NCBI RefSeq assembly: GCF_051020975.1
Contig: NW_027478166.1
Span: forward strand, 9,859,501 to 9,923,500
Length of the DNA stretch: 64,000 nt
From: Osmia lignaria lignaria
Taxonomy: Eukaryota > Arthropoda > Insecta > Hymenoptera > Megachilidae
Direction of reading: 5' to 3'
Shown here: piece by piece, positions 37,941 to 51,670 of the stretch
Position numbering within the stretch: the stretch's first letter is position 1
Layout of the letters: each line of letters starts with the position of its first letter
Program-made: the position numbers and the translations under genes
Notes under the pieces: model-generated
Seen by the model: only the letters and a program-made list of their open reading frames with translations
The model's database searches: none
Told to the model about the DNA's origin: nothing

Positions 37941-40900
37941 TCAGATGCGTAGTTCTCGAGATATATCAAGATATTTAAAAGTTCCGAAGCTGCACCAACA
38001 TAATAGAGGTGCAGAAACACCGTGGCCCCTTTCTTTGAGATAACTCTGCACTATTGCGAGCTGCAAATGCCACTTCCAGCTTAGCTGTGCAGAAGAAGAA
38101 CAACAAGAAGAAGAAATATTTCGAAATATGTCCGTCAGGCCCCTTCCCTTGAGATAAATCTGCAAATATCTCGGAAACGAAGCGAGCTACGGCAAAATGT
38201 TAAGAGACCTTTTTTGTAGAAAATTAGGTTTCCTACTTTTTATGTTCTATGATATTTTTTGATCAGATGCGTAGTTCTCGAGATATATCAAGATATTTAA
38301 AAGTTCCGAAGCCGCACCAACATAATAGAGATACAGAAACACCGTGGCCCCTTTCTTTGAGATAACTCTGCACTATTGCGCGCTGCAAATGCCACTTCCA
38401 GCTTAGCTGTGCAGAAGAAGAACAACAAGAAGAAGAAATATCTCGAAATATGTCCGTCAGGCCCCTTCCCTTGAGATAAATCTGCAAATATCTCGGAAAC
38501 GAAGCGAGCTATGGCAAAATGTTAAGAGACCTTTTTTGTAGAGAATTAAGTTTCCTACTTTTTATGTTCTACGATATTTTTTGATCAGATGCGTAGTTCT
38601 CGAGATATATCAAGATATTTAAAAGTACCGAAGCCGCACCAACATAATAGAGATACAGAAACACCGTGGCCCCTTTCTTTGAGATCACCCTGCACTATTG
38701 CGAGCTGCAAATGCCACTTCCAGCTTAGCTGTGCAGAAGAAGAACAACAAGAAGAAGAAATACCACGAAATATGTACGTCAGGCCCCTTCCCTTGAGATA
38801 AGTCTGCAAATATCTCGGAAACGAACTGAGCTATGGCAAAATGTTAAGAGACCTTTTTTGTAGAGAATTAAGTTTCCTACTTTTTATGTTCTATGATATT
38901 TTTTGATCAGATGCGTAGTTCTCGAGATATATCCAGATATTTAAAAGTTCCGAAGCGGCACCAACATAATAGAGATACAGAAACACCGTGGCCCCTTTAT
39001 TTGTGATAACTCTGCACTATTGCGCGCTGCAAATGCCGCTTCCAGCTTAGCTGTGCAGAAGAAGAACAACAAGAAGAAGAAATATCTCGAAATATGTCCG
39101 TCAAGCCCCTTCCCTTGAGATAAATCTGCAAATATCTCGGAAACGAAGCGAGCTATGGCAAAATGCTAAGATACCTTTTTTGTAGAGAATTAAGTTTCCT
39201 ACTTTTTATGTTCTATGATATTTTTTGATCAGATGCGTAGTTCTCGAGATATATCAAGATATTTAAAAGTTCCGAAGCTGCACCAACATAATAGAGGTGC
39301 AGAAACACCGTGGCCCCTTTCTTTGAGATAACTCTGCACTATTGCGAGCTGCAAATGCCACTTCCAGCTTAGCTATGCAGAAGAAGAACAACAAGAAGAA
39401 GAAATATTTCGAAATATGTCCGTCAGGCCCCTTCCCTTGAGATAAATCTGCAAATATCTCGGAAACGAAGCGAGCTATGGCAAAATCTTAAGAGACCTTT
39501 TTTGTAGAGAATTAAGTTTCCTACTTTTTATGTTCTATGATATTTTTTGATCAGATGCGTAGATCTCGAGATATATCAAGATATTTAAAAGTTCCGAAGC
39601 CGCACCAACATAATAGAGATACAGAAACACCGTGGCCCCTTTCTTTGAGATAACTCTGCACTATTGCGAGCTGCAAATGCCACTTCCAGCTTAGCTGTGC
39701 AGAAGAAGAACAACAAGAAGAAGAAATATCTCGAAATATGTCCGTCAAGCCCCTTCCCTTGAGATAAATCTGCAAATATCTCGGAAACGAAGCGAGCTAT
39801 GGCAAAATGTTAAGATACCTTTTTTGTAGAGAATTAAGTTTCCTACTTTTTATGTTCTATGATATTTTTGGATCAGATGCGTAGTTCTCGAGATATATCA
39901 AGATATTTAAAAGTTCCGAAGCTGCACCAACATAATAGAGGTGCAGAAACACCGTGGCCCCTTTCTTTGAGATAACTCTGCACTATTGCGAGCTGCAAAT
40001 GCCACTTCCAGCTTAGCTGTGCAGAAGAAGAACAACAAGAAGAAGAAATATTTCGAAATATGTCCGTCAGGCCCCTTCCCTTGAGATAAATCTGCAAATA
40101 TCTCGGAAACGAAGCGAGCTATGGCAAAATGTTAAGATACCTTTTTTGTAGAGAATTAAGTTTCCTACTTTTTATGTTCTATGATATTTTTTGATCAGAT
40201 GCGTAGTTCTCGAGATATATCCAGATATTTAAAAGTTCCGAAGCGGCACCAACATAATAGAGATACAGAAACACCGTGGCCCCTTTCTTTGAGATCACCC
40301 TGCACTATTGCGAGCTGCAAATGCCACTTCCAGCTTAGCTGTGCAGAAGAAGAACAACAAGAAGAAGAAATACCACGAAATATGTCCGTCAGGCCCCTTC
40401 CCTTGAGATAAGTCTGCAAATATCTCGGAAACGAACTGAGCTATGGCAAAATGTTAAGAGACCTTTTTTGTAGAGAATTAAGTTTCCTACTTTTTATGTT
40501 GTATGATATTTTTTGATCAGATGCGTAGTTCTCGAGATATATCCAGATATTTAAAAGTTCCGAAGCGGCACCAACATAATAGAGATACAGAAACACCGTG
40601 GCCCCTTTCTTTGTGATAACTCTGCACTATTGCGCGCTGCAAATGCCGCTTCCAGCTTAGCTGTGCAGAAGAAGAACAACAAGAAGAAGAAATATCTCGA
40701 AATATGTCCGTCAAGCCCCTTCCCTTGAGATAAATCTGCAAATATCTCGGAAACGAAGCGAGCTATGGCAAAATGCTAAGATACCTTTTTTGTAGAGAAT
40801 TAAGTTTCCTACTTTTTATGTTCTATGATATTTTTTGATCAGATGCGTAGTTCTCGAGATATATCAAGATATTTAAAAGTTCCGAAGCTGCACCAACATA

Positions 40901-42902
40901 ATAGAGGTGCAGAAACACCGTGGCCCCTTTCTTTGAGATAACTCTGCACTATTGCGAGCTGCAAATGCCACTTCCAGCTTAGCTATGCAGAAGAAGAACA
41001 ACAAGAAGAAGAAATATTTCGAAATATGTCCGTCAGGCCCCTTCCCTTGAGATAAATCTGCAAATATCTCGGAAACGAAGCGAGCTATGGCAAAATCTTA
41101 AGAGACCTTTTTTGTAGAGAATTAAGTTTCCTACTTTTTATGTTCTATGATATTTTTTGATCAGATGCGTAGATCTCGAGATATATCAAGATATTTAAAA
41201 GTTCCGAAGCCGCACCAACATAATAGAGATACAGAAACACCGTGGCCCCTTTCTTTGAGATAACTCTGCACTATTGCGAGCTGCAAATGCCACTTCCAGC
41301 TTAGCTGTGCAGAAGAAGAACAACAAGAAGAAGAAATATCTCGAAATATGTCCGTCAGGCCCCTTCCCTTGGGATAAATCTGCAAATATCTCGGAAACGA
41401 AGCGAGCTATGGCAAAATGTTAAGAGACCTTTTTTGTAGAGAATTAAGTTTCCTACTTTTTGTGGTCTATGATATTTTTTGATCAGAAGCGTAGTTTTCG
41501 AGATATATCGAGATATTTAAAAGTTCCGAAGCCGCACCAACATAATAGAGATACAGAAACACCGTGGCCCCTTTCTTTGAGATAACTCTGCACTATTGCG
41601 AGCTGCAAATGCCACTTCCAGCTTAGCTGTGCAGAAGAAGAACAACAAGAAGAAGAAATACCTCGAAATATGTCCGTCAGGCCCCTTCGCTTGAGATAAG
41701 TCTGCAAATATCTCGGAAACGAACTGAGCTATGGCAAAATGTTAAGAGACCTTTTTTGTAGAGAATTAAGTTTCCTACTTTTTATGTTCTATGATATTTT
41801 TTGATCAGATGCGTAGTTCTCGAGATATATCCAGATATTTAAAAGTTCCGAAGCGGCACCAACATAATAGAGATACAGAAACACCGTGGCCCCTTTCTTT
41901 GTGATAACTCTGCACTATTGCGCGCTGCAAATGCCGCTTCCAGCTTAGCTGTGCAGAAGAAGAACAACAAGAAGAAGAAATATCTCGAAATATGTCCGTC
42001 AAGCCCCTTCCCTTGAGATAAATCTGCAAATATCTCGGAAACGAAGCGAGCTATGGCAAAATGCTAAGATACCTTTTTTGTAGAGAATTAAGTTTCCTAC
42101 TTTTTATGTTCTATGATATTTTTTGATCAGATGCGTAGTTCTCGAGATATATCAAGATATTTAAAAGTTCCGAAGCTGCACCAACATAATAGAGGTGCAG
42201 AAACACCGTGGCCCCTTTCTTTGAGATAACTCTGCACTATTGCGAGCTGCAAATGCCACTTCCAGCTTAGCTATGCAGAAGAAGAACAACAAGAAGAAGA
42301 AATATTTCGAAATATGTCCGTCAGGCCCCTTCCCTTGAGATAAATCTGCAAATATCTCGGAAACGAAGCGAGCTATGGCAAAATCTTAAGAGACCTTTTT
42401 TGTAGAGAATTAAGTTTCCTACTTTTTATGTTCTATGATATTTTTTGATCAGATGCGTAGATCTCGAGATATATCAAGATATTTAAAAGTTCCGAAGCCG
42501 CACCAACATAATAGAGATACAGAAACACCGTGGCCCCTTTCTTTGAGATAACTCTGCACTATTGCGAGCTGCAAATGCCACTTCCAGCTTAGCTGTGCAG
42601 AAGAAGAACAACAAGAAGAAGAAATATCTCGAAATATGTCCGTCAGGCCCCTTCCCTTGGGATAAATCTGCAAATATCTCGGAAACGAAGCGAGCTATGG
42701 CAAAATGTTAAGAGACCTTTTTTGTAGAGAATTAAGTTTCCTACTTTTTGTGGTCTATGATATTTTTTGATCAGAAGCGTAGTTTTCGAGATATATCGAG
42801 ATATTTAAAAGTTCCGAAGCCGCACCAACATAATAGAGATACAGAAACACCGTGGCCCCTTTCTTTGAGATAACTCTGCACTATTGCGAGCTGCAAATGC
42901 CA
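37751..42902. repeat. 5152-bp sixteen-monomer tandem duplication, copy 2
   Basis: Repeats the full marker series of copy 1, including the nested 1288-bp four-mer. Agreement ends in the unit at 42771, which carries aataccTCGaa-type and ttcgcttgagataag variants in place of the chimeric end seen at 37785-37940. Confidence 0.86.
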
Positions 42903-45900
42903 CTTCCAGCTTAGCTGTGCAGAAGAAGAACAACAAGAAGAAGAAATACCTCGAAATATGTCCGTCAGGCCCCTTCGCTTGAGATAAGTCTGCAAATATC
43001 TCGGCAACGAACTGAGCTATGGCAAAATGTTAAGAGACCTTTTTTGTAGAGAATTAAGTTTCCTACTTTTTATGTTCTATGATATTTTTTGATCAGATGC
43101 GTAGTTCTCGAGATATATCCAGATATTTAAAAGTTCCGAAGCGGCACCAACATAATAGAGATACAGAAACACCGTGGCCCCTTTCTTTGAGATAACTCTG
43201 CACTATTGCGCGCTGCAAATGCCGCTTCCAGCTTAGCTGTGCAGAAGAAGAACAACAAGAAGAAGAAATATCTCGAAATATGTCCGTCAAGCCCCTTCCC
43301 TTGAGATAAATCTGCAAATATCTCGGAAACGAAGCGAGCTATGGCAAAATGTTAAGATACCTTTTTTGTAGAGAATTAAGTTTCCTACTTTTTATGTTCT
43401 ATGATATTTTTGGATCAGATGCGTAGTTCTCGAGATATATCAAGATATTTAAAAGTTCCGAAGCTGCACCAACATAATAGAGGTGCAGAAACACCGTGGC
43501 CCCTTTCTTTGAGATAACTCTGCACTATTGCGAGCTGCAAATGCCACTTCCAGCTTAGCTGTGCAGAAGAAGAACAACAAGAAGAAGAAATATTTCGAAA
43601 TATGTCCGTCAGGCCCCTTCCCTTGAGATAAATCTGCAAATATCTCGGAAACGAAGCGAGCTATGGCAAAATGTTAAGATACCTTTTTTGTAGAGAATTA
43701 AGTTTCCTACTTTTTATGTTCTATGATATTTTTTGATCAGATGCGTAGTTCTCGAGATATATCCAGATATTTAAAAGTTCCGAAGCGGCACCAACATAAT
43801 AGAGATACAGAAACACCGTGGCCCCTTTCTTTGAGATCACCCTGCACTATTGCGAGCTGCAAATGCCACTTCCAGCTTAGCTGTGCAGAAGAAGAACAAC
43901 AAGAAGAAGAAATACCACGAAATATGTACGTCAGGCCCCTTCCCTTGAGATAAGTCTGCAAATATCTCGGAAACGAACTGAGCTATGGCAAAATGTTAAG
44001 AGACCTTTTTTGTAGAGAATTAAGTTTCCTACTTTTTATGTTCTATGATATTTTTTGATCAGATGCGTAGTTCTCGAGATATATCCAGATATTTAAAAGT
44101 TCCGAAGCGGCACCAACATAATAGAGATACAGAAACACCGTGGCCCCTTTCTTTGTGATAACTCTGCACTATTGCGCGCTGCAAATGCCGCTTCCAGCTT
44201 AGCTGTGCAGAAGAAGAACAACAAGAAGAAGAAATATCTCGAAATATGTCCGTCAAGCCCCTTCCCTTGAGATAAATCTGCAAATATCTCGGAAACGAAG
44301 CGAGCTATGGCAAAATGCTAAGATACCTTTTTTGTAGAGAATTAAGTTTCCTACTTTTTATGTTCTATGATATTTTTTGATCAGATGCGTAGTTCTCGAG
44401 ATATATCAAGATATTTAAAAGTTCCGAAGCTGCACCAACATAATAGAGGTGCAGAAACACCGTGGCCCCTTTCTTTGAGATAACTCTGCACTATTGCGAG
44501 CTGCAAATGCCACTTCCAGCTTAGCTATGCAGAAGAAGAACAACAAGAAGAAGAAATATTTCGAAATATGTCCGTCAGGCCCCTTCCCTTGAGATAAATC
44601 TGCAAATATCTCGGAAACGAAGCGAGCTATGGCAAAATCTTAAGAGACCTTTTTTGTAGAGAATTAAGTTTCCTACTTTTTATGTTCTATGATATTTTTT
44701 GATCAGATGCGTAGATCTCGAGATATATCAAGATATTTAAAAGTTCCGAAGCCGCACCAACATAATAGAGATACAGAAACACCGTGGCCCCTTTCTTTGA
44801 GATAACTCTGCACTATTGCGAGCTGCAAATGCCACTTCCAGCTTAGCTGTGCAGAAGAAGAACAACAAGAAGAAGAAATATCTCGAAATATGTCCGTCAG
44901 GCCCCTTCCCTTGGGATAAATCTGCAAATATCTCGGAAACGAAGCGAGCTATGGCAAAATGTTAAGAGACCTTTTTTGTAGAGAATTAAGTTTCCTACTT
45001 TTTATGTTCTATGATATTTTTTGATCAGATGCGTAGTTCTCGAGATATATCAAGATATTTAAAAGTTCCGAAGCCGCACCAACATAATAGAGATACAGAA
45101 ACACCGTGGCCCCTTTCTTTGAGATAACTCTGCACTATTGCGAGCTGCAAATGCCACTTCCAGCTTAGCTGTGCAGAAGAAGAACAACAAGAAGAAGAAA
45201 TACCTCGAAATATGTCCGTCAGGCCCCTTCCCTTGAGATACGTCTGCAAATATCTCGGCAACGAACTGAGCTATGGCAAAATGTTAAGAGACCTTTTTTG
45301 TAGAGAATTAAGTTTCCTACTTTTTATGTTCTATGATATTTTTTGATCAGATGCGTAGTTCTCGAGATATATCCAGATATTTAAAAGTTCCGAAGCGGCA
45401 CCAACATAATAGAGATACAGAAACACCGTGGCCCCTTTCTTTGAGATAACTCTGCACTATTGCGCGCTGCAAATGCCGCTTCCAGCTTAGCTGTGCAGAA
45501 GAAGAACAACAAGAAGAAAAAATATCTCGAAATATGTCCGTCAAGCCCCTTCCCTTGAGATAAATCTGCAAATATCTCGGAAACGAAGCGAGCTATGGCA
45601 AAATGTTAAGATACCTTTTTTGTAGAGAATTAAGTTTCCTACTTTTTATGTTCTATGATATTTTTTGATCAGATGCGTAGTTCTCGAGATATATCAAGAT
45701 ATTTAAAAGTTCCGAAGCTGCACCAACATAATAGAGGTGCAGAAACACCGTGGCCCCTTTCTTTGAGATAACTCTGCACTATTGCGAGCTGCAAATGCCA
45801 CTTCCAGCTTAGCTGTGCAGAAGAAGAACAACAAGAAGAAGAAATATTTCGAAATATGTCCGTCAGGCCCCTTCCCTTGAGATAAATCTGCAAATATCTC

Positions 45901-46956
45901 GGAAACGAAGCGAGCTATGGCAAAATGTTAAGATACCTTTTTTGTAGTGAATTAAGTTTCCTACTTTTTATGTTCTATGATATTTTTTGATCAGATGCGT
46001 AGTTCTCGAGATATATCCAGATATTTAAAAGTTCCGAAGCGGCACCAACATAATAGAGATACAGAAACACCGTGGCCCCTTTCTTTGTGATAACTCTGCA
46101 CTATTGCGCGCTGCAAATGCCGCTTCCAGCTTAGCTGTGCAGAAGAAGAACAACAAGAAGAAGAAATATCTCGAAATATGTCCGTCAAGCCCCTTCCCTT
46201 GAGATAAATCTGCAAATATCTCGGAAACGAAGCGAGCTATGGCAAAATGTTAAGATACCTTTTTTGTAGAGAATTAAGTTTCCTACTTTTTATGTTCTAT
46301 GATATTTTTTGATCAGATGCGTAGTTCTCGAGATATATCAAGATATTTAAAAGTTCCGAAGCTGCACCAACATAATAGAGATACAGAAACACCGTGGCCC
46401 CTTTCTTTGAGATAACTCTGCACTAGTGCGAGCCGCAAATGCCACTTCCAGCTTAGCTGTGCAGAAGAAGAACAACAAGAAGAAGAAATATCTGGAAATA
46501 TGTCCGTTAGGCCCCTTCCCTTGAGATAAATCTGCAAATATCTCGGAAACGAAGCGAGCTATGGCAAAATGTTAAGAGACCTTTTTTGTAGAGAATTAAG
46601 TTTCCTACTTTTTATGTTCTATGATATTTTTTGATCAGATGCGTAGTTCTCGAGATATATCAAGATATTTAAAAGTTCCGAAGCCGCACCAACATAATAG
46701 AGATACAGAAACACCGTGGCCCCTTTCTTTGAGATAACTCTGCACTATTGCGAGCTGCAAATGCCACTTCCAGCTTAGCTGTGCAGAAGAAGAACAACAA
46801 GAAGAAGAAATGCCTCGAAATATGTCCGTCAGGCCCCTTCCCTTGAGATAAGTCTGCAAATATCTCGGAAACGAACTGAGCTATGGCAAAATGTTAAGAG
46901 ACCTTTTTTGTAGAGAATTAAGTTTCCTACTTTTTATGTTCTATGATATTTTTTGA
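42903..46956. repeat. Partial further copies of the 39.9-41.5 kb block
   Basis: 43415-45024 parallels 39873-41482 at an offset of 3542 bp (11 monomers), with gaggtgcag, gagatcaccctg, ctttgtgataac, caaaatcttaag and cttgggat in order. The unit at 43737 has atgtacg, like 38585 rather than 40195. The unit at 46313 (ctagtgcgagccgc, atctggaaatatg) resembles 14114 and 48567. Confidence 0.75.
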
Positions 46957-47600
46957 TCAGATGCGTAGATCTCGAGATATATCAAGATATTTAAAAGTTC
47001 CGAAGCCGCACCAACATAATAGAGATACAGAAACACCGTGGCCCCTTTCTTTGAGATAACTCTGCACTATTGCGAGCTGCAAATGCCACTTCCAGCTTAG
47101 CTGTGCAGAAGAAGAACAACAAGAAGAAGAAATATCTCGAAATATGTCCGTCAGGCCCCTTCCCTTGGGATAAATCTGCAAATATCTCGGAAACGAAGCG
47201 AGCTATGGCAAAATGTTAAGAGACCTCTTTTGTAGAGAATTAAGTTTCCTACTTTTTATCTTCTATGATATTTTTTGATCAGATGCGTAGTTCTCGAGAT
47301 ATATCAAGATATTGAAAAGTTCCGAAGCCGCGCCAACATAATAGAGATACAGAAACACCGTGGCCCTTTTCTTTGCGATAACTCTGCACTATTGCGAGCT
47401 GCAAATGCCACTTCCAGCTTAGCTGTGAAGAAGAAGAACAACAAGAAGAAGAAATATCTCGAAATATGTCCGTCAGGCCCCTTCCCTTGAGATAAATCTG
47501 CAAATATCTCGGAAACGAAGCGAGCTATGGCAAAATGTTAAGAGACCTTTCTTGTAGAGAATTAAGTTTCCTACTTTTTATGTTCTATGATATTTTTTGA
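46957..47600. repeat. 644-bp dimer, copy 1
   Basis: Carries cttgggataaatc, gacctcttttg, tatcttctatg, gccgcgccaac, ggcccttttctttgcgat, agctgtgaagaag and gacctttcttg, all repeated 644 bp later. Confidence 0.87.
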
Positions 47601-48244
47601 TCAGATGCGTAGATCTCGAGATATATCAAGATATTTAAAAGTTCCGAAGCCGCACCAACATAATAGAGATACAGAAACACCGTGGCCCCTTTCTTTGAGA
47701 TAACTCTGCACTATTGCGAGCTGCAAATGCCACTTCCAGCTTAGCTGTGCAGAAGAAGAACAACAAGAAGAAGAAATATCTCGAAATATGTCCGTCAGGC
47801 CCCTTCCCTTGGGATAAATCTGCAAATATTTCGGAAACGAAGCGAGCTATGGCAAAATGTTAAGAGACCTCTTTTGTAGAGAATTAAGTTTCCTACTTTT
47901 TATCTTCTATGATATTTTTTGATCAGATGCGTAGTTCTCGAGATATATCAAGATATTGAAAAGTTCCGAAGCCGCGCCAACATAATAGAGATACAGAAAC
48001 ACCGTGGCCCTTTTCTTTGCGATAACTCTGCACTATTGCGAGCTGCAAATGCCACTTCCAGCTTAGCTGTGAAGAAGAAGAACAACAAGAAGAAGAAATA
48101 TCTCGAAATATGTCCGTCAGGCCCCTTCCCTTGAGATAAATCTGCAAATATCTCGGAAACGAAGCGAGCTATGGCAAAATGTTAAGAGACCTTTCTTGTA
48201 GAGAATTAAGTTTCCTACTTTTTATGTTCTATGATATTTTTTGA
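47601..48244. repeat. 644-bp dimer, copy 2
   Basis: Second copy with the same seven private variants. The only difference noticed is caaatatttcgg (about 47823) where copy 1 has caaatatctcgg. A third partial copy lies at 51660-52108. Confidence 0.87.
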
Positions 48245-50400
48245 TCAGATGCGTAGTTCTCGAGATATATCAAGATATTTAAAAGTTCCGAAGCTGCACC
48301 AACATAATAGAGGTACAGAAACACCGTGGCCCTTTTCTTTGCGATAACTCTGCACTATTGCGAGCTGCAAATGCCACTTCCAGCTTAGCTGTGCAGAAGA
48401 AGAACAACAAGAAGAAGAAATATCTCGAAATATGTCCGTCAGGCCCCTTCCCTTGAGATAAATCTGCAAATATCTCGGAAACGAAGCGAGCTATGGCAAA
48501 ATGTTAAGAGACCTTTTTTGTAGAGAATTAAGTTTTCTACTTTTTATGTTCCATGATATTTTTTGATCAGATGCGTAGTTCTCGAGATATATCAAGATAT
48601 TTAAAAGTTCCGAAGCTGCACCAACATAATAGAGATACAGAAACACCGTGGCCCCTTTCTTTGAGATAACTCTGCACTAGTGCGAGCCGCAAATGCCACT
48701 TCCAGCTTAGCTGTGCAGAAGAAGAACAACAAGAAGAAGAAATATCTGGAAATATGTCCGTTAGGCCCCTTCCCTTGAGATGAATCTGCAAATATCTCGG
48801 AAACGAAGCGAGCTATGGCAAAATGTTGAGAGACCTTTTTTGTAGAGAATTAAGTTTCCTACTTTTTATGTTCTATGATATTTTTTGATCAGATGCGTAG
48901 TTGTCGAGATATATCAAGATATTTAAAAGTTCCGAAGCCGCACCAACATAATAGAGATACAGAAACACCGTGGCCCTTTTCTTTGCGATAACTCTGCACT
49001 ATTGCGAGCTGCAAATGCCACTTCCAGCTTAGCTGTGCAGAAGAAGAACAACAAGAAGAAGAAATATCTCGAAATATGTCCGTCAGGCCCCTTCCCTTGA
49101 GATATATCTGCAAATATCTCGGAAACGAAGCGAGCTATGGCAAAATGTTAAGAGACCTTTTTTGTAGAGAATTAAGTTTCCGACTTTTTATGTTCTATGA
49201 TATTTTTTGATCAGATGCGTAGATCTCGAGATATATCAAGATATTTAAAAGTTCCGAAGCCGCACCAACATAATAGAGATACAGAAACACCGTGGCCCCT
49301 TTCTTTGAGATAACTCTGCACTATTGCGAGCTGCAAATGCCACTTCCAGCTTAGCTGTGCAGAAGAAGAACAACAAGAAGAAGAAATATCTCGAAATATG
49401 TCCGTCAGGCCCCTTCCCTTGAGATAAATCTGCAAATATCTCGGAAACGAAGCGAGCTATGGCAAAATGTTAAGAGACCTTTTATGTAGAGAATTATGTT
49501 TCCTACTTTTTATGTTCTATGATATTTTTTGATCAGACCCGTAGTTCTCGAGATATATCAAGATATTTAAAAGTTCCGAAGCCGCACCAACATAATAGAG
49601 ATACAGAAACACCGTGGCCCCTTTCTTTGAGATGACTCTGCACTATTGCGAGCTGCAAATGCCACTTCCAGCTTAGCTGTGCAGAAGAAGAACAACAAGA
49701 AGAAGAAATATCTCGAAATATGTCCGTCAGGCCCCTTCCCTTGAGATAAATCTGCAAATATCTCGGAAACGAGGAGAGCTATGGTAAAATGTTAAGAGAC
49801 CTTTTTTGTAGAGAATTAAGTTTCCTACTTTTTATGTTCTATGGTATTTTTTGATCAGATGCGTAGTTCTCGAGATATATCAAGATATTTAAAAGTTCCG
49901 AAGCTGCACCAACATAATAGAGATACAGAAACACCGTGGCCCCTTTCTTTGAGATAACTCTGCACTAGTGCGAGCCGCAAATGCCACTTCCAGCTTAGCT
50001 GTGCAGAAGAAGAACAACAAGAAGAAGAAATATCTCGAAATATGTCCGCCAGGCCCCTTCCCTTGAGATAAATCTGCAAATATCTCGGAAACGAAGCGAG
50101 CAATGGCAAAATGTTAAGAGACCTTTTTTGTAGAGAATTATGTTTCCTACTTTTTATGTTCTATGATATTTTTTGATCGGATGCGTAGTTCTCGAAATAT
50201 ATCAAGATATTTAAAAGTTCCGAAGCCGCACCAACATAATAGAGATACAGAAACACCGTGGCCCCTTTCTTTGAGATAACTCTGCGCTATTGCGAGCTGG
50301 AAATGCCACTTCCATTTTAGCTGTGCAGAAGAAGAACAACAAGAAGAAGAAATATCTCGAAATATGTCCGTCAGGCCCCTTCCCTTGAGATAAATCTTCA
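48245..50400. repeat. Mixed monomers with block shared at 50.8 and 54.0 kb
   Basis: The unit at 48245 keeps ggcccttttctttgcgat. 49181-49770 (tttccgactttttatg, gaccttttatgtag, gagatgactctg) parallels 50791-51380 and 54011-54600. Private changes include gatcagacccgtag (about 49533) and cgaggagagctatggtaaaat (about 49771). The unit at 50147 has gatcggatgcg and ttccattttagc. Confidence 0.75.
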
Positions 50401-51670
50401 AATATCTCGGAAACGAAGCGAGCTATGGCAAAATGTTAAGAGACCTTTTTTGTAGAGAATTAAGTTTTCTACTTTTTATGTTCCATGATATTTTTTGATC
50501 AGATGCGTAGTTCTCGAGATATATCAAGATATTTAAAAGTTCCGAAGCTGCACCAACATAATAGAGATACAGAAACACCGTGGCCCCTTTCTTTGAGATA
50601 ACTCTGCACTAGTGCGAGCCGCAAATGCCACTTCCAGCTTAGCTGTGCAGAAGAAGAACAACAAGAAGAAGAAATATCTCGAAATATGTCCGTCAGGCCC
50701 CTTCCCTTGAGATAAATCTGCAAATATCTCGGAAACGAAGCGAGCTATGGCAAAATGTTAAGAGACCTTTTTTGTAGAGAATTAAGTTTCCGACTTTTTA
50801 TGTTCTATGATATTTTTTGATCAGATGCGTAGATCTCGAGATATATCAAGATATTTAAAAGTTCCGAAGCCGCACCAACATAATAGAGATACAGAAACAC
50901 CGTGGCCCCTTTCTTTGAGATAACTCTGCACTATTGCGAGCTGCAAATGCCACTTCCAGCTTAGCTGTGCAGAAGAAGAACAACAAGAAGAAGAAATATC
51001 TCGAAATATGTCCGTCAGGCCCCTTCCCTTGAGATAAATCTGCAAATATCTCGGAAACGAAGCGAGCTATGGCAAAATGTTAAGAGACCTTTTATGTAGA
51101 GAATTATGTTTCCTACTTTTTATGTTCTATGATATTTTTTGATCAGACGCGTAGTTCTCGAGATATATCAAGATATTTAAAAGTTCCGAAGCCGCACCAA
51201 CATAATAGAGATACAGAAACACCGTGGCCCCTTTCTTTGAGATGACTCTGCACTATTGCGAGCTGCAAATGCCACTTCCAGCTTAGCTGTGCAGAAGAAG
51301 AACAACAAGAAGAAGAAATATCTCGAAATATGTCCGTCAGGCCCCTTCCCTTGAGATAAATCTGCAAATATCTCGGAAACGAAGCGAGCAATGGCAAAAT
51401 GTTAAGAGACCTTTTTTGTAGAGAATTATGTTTCCTACTTTTTATGTTCTATGATATTTTTTGATCGGATGCGTAGTTCTCGAAATATATCAAGATATTT
51501 AAAAGTTCCGAAGCCGCACCAACATAATAGAGATACAGAAACACCGTGGCCCCTTTCTTTGAGATAACTCTGCGCTATTGCGAGCTGGAAATGCCACTTC
51601 CATTTTAGCTGTGCAGAAGAAGAACAACAAGAAGAAGAAATATCTCGAAATATGTCCGTCAGGCCCCTTC
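50401..51670. repeat. 3220-bp-spaced duplication, copy 1
   Basis: Roughly four monomers with ttttctactttttatgttcc, tttccgacttt, gaccttttatgtag, gatcagacgcgtag, gagatgactctg, gcgagcaatgg, gatcggatgcg and ttccattttagc in order. The series repeats at 53621-54890, ten monomers downstream. Confidence 0.84.

Noticed and set aside
47275..47490. 71-codon plus-strand frames at 47275, 47919 and 51783
   Set aside because: These are three copies of one dimer variant in which single changes (gcgataac, gtgaagaag) keep a frame open. They have TTG starts and are purely a by-product of satellite variation.
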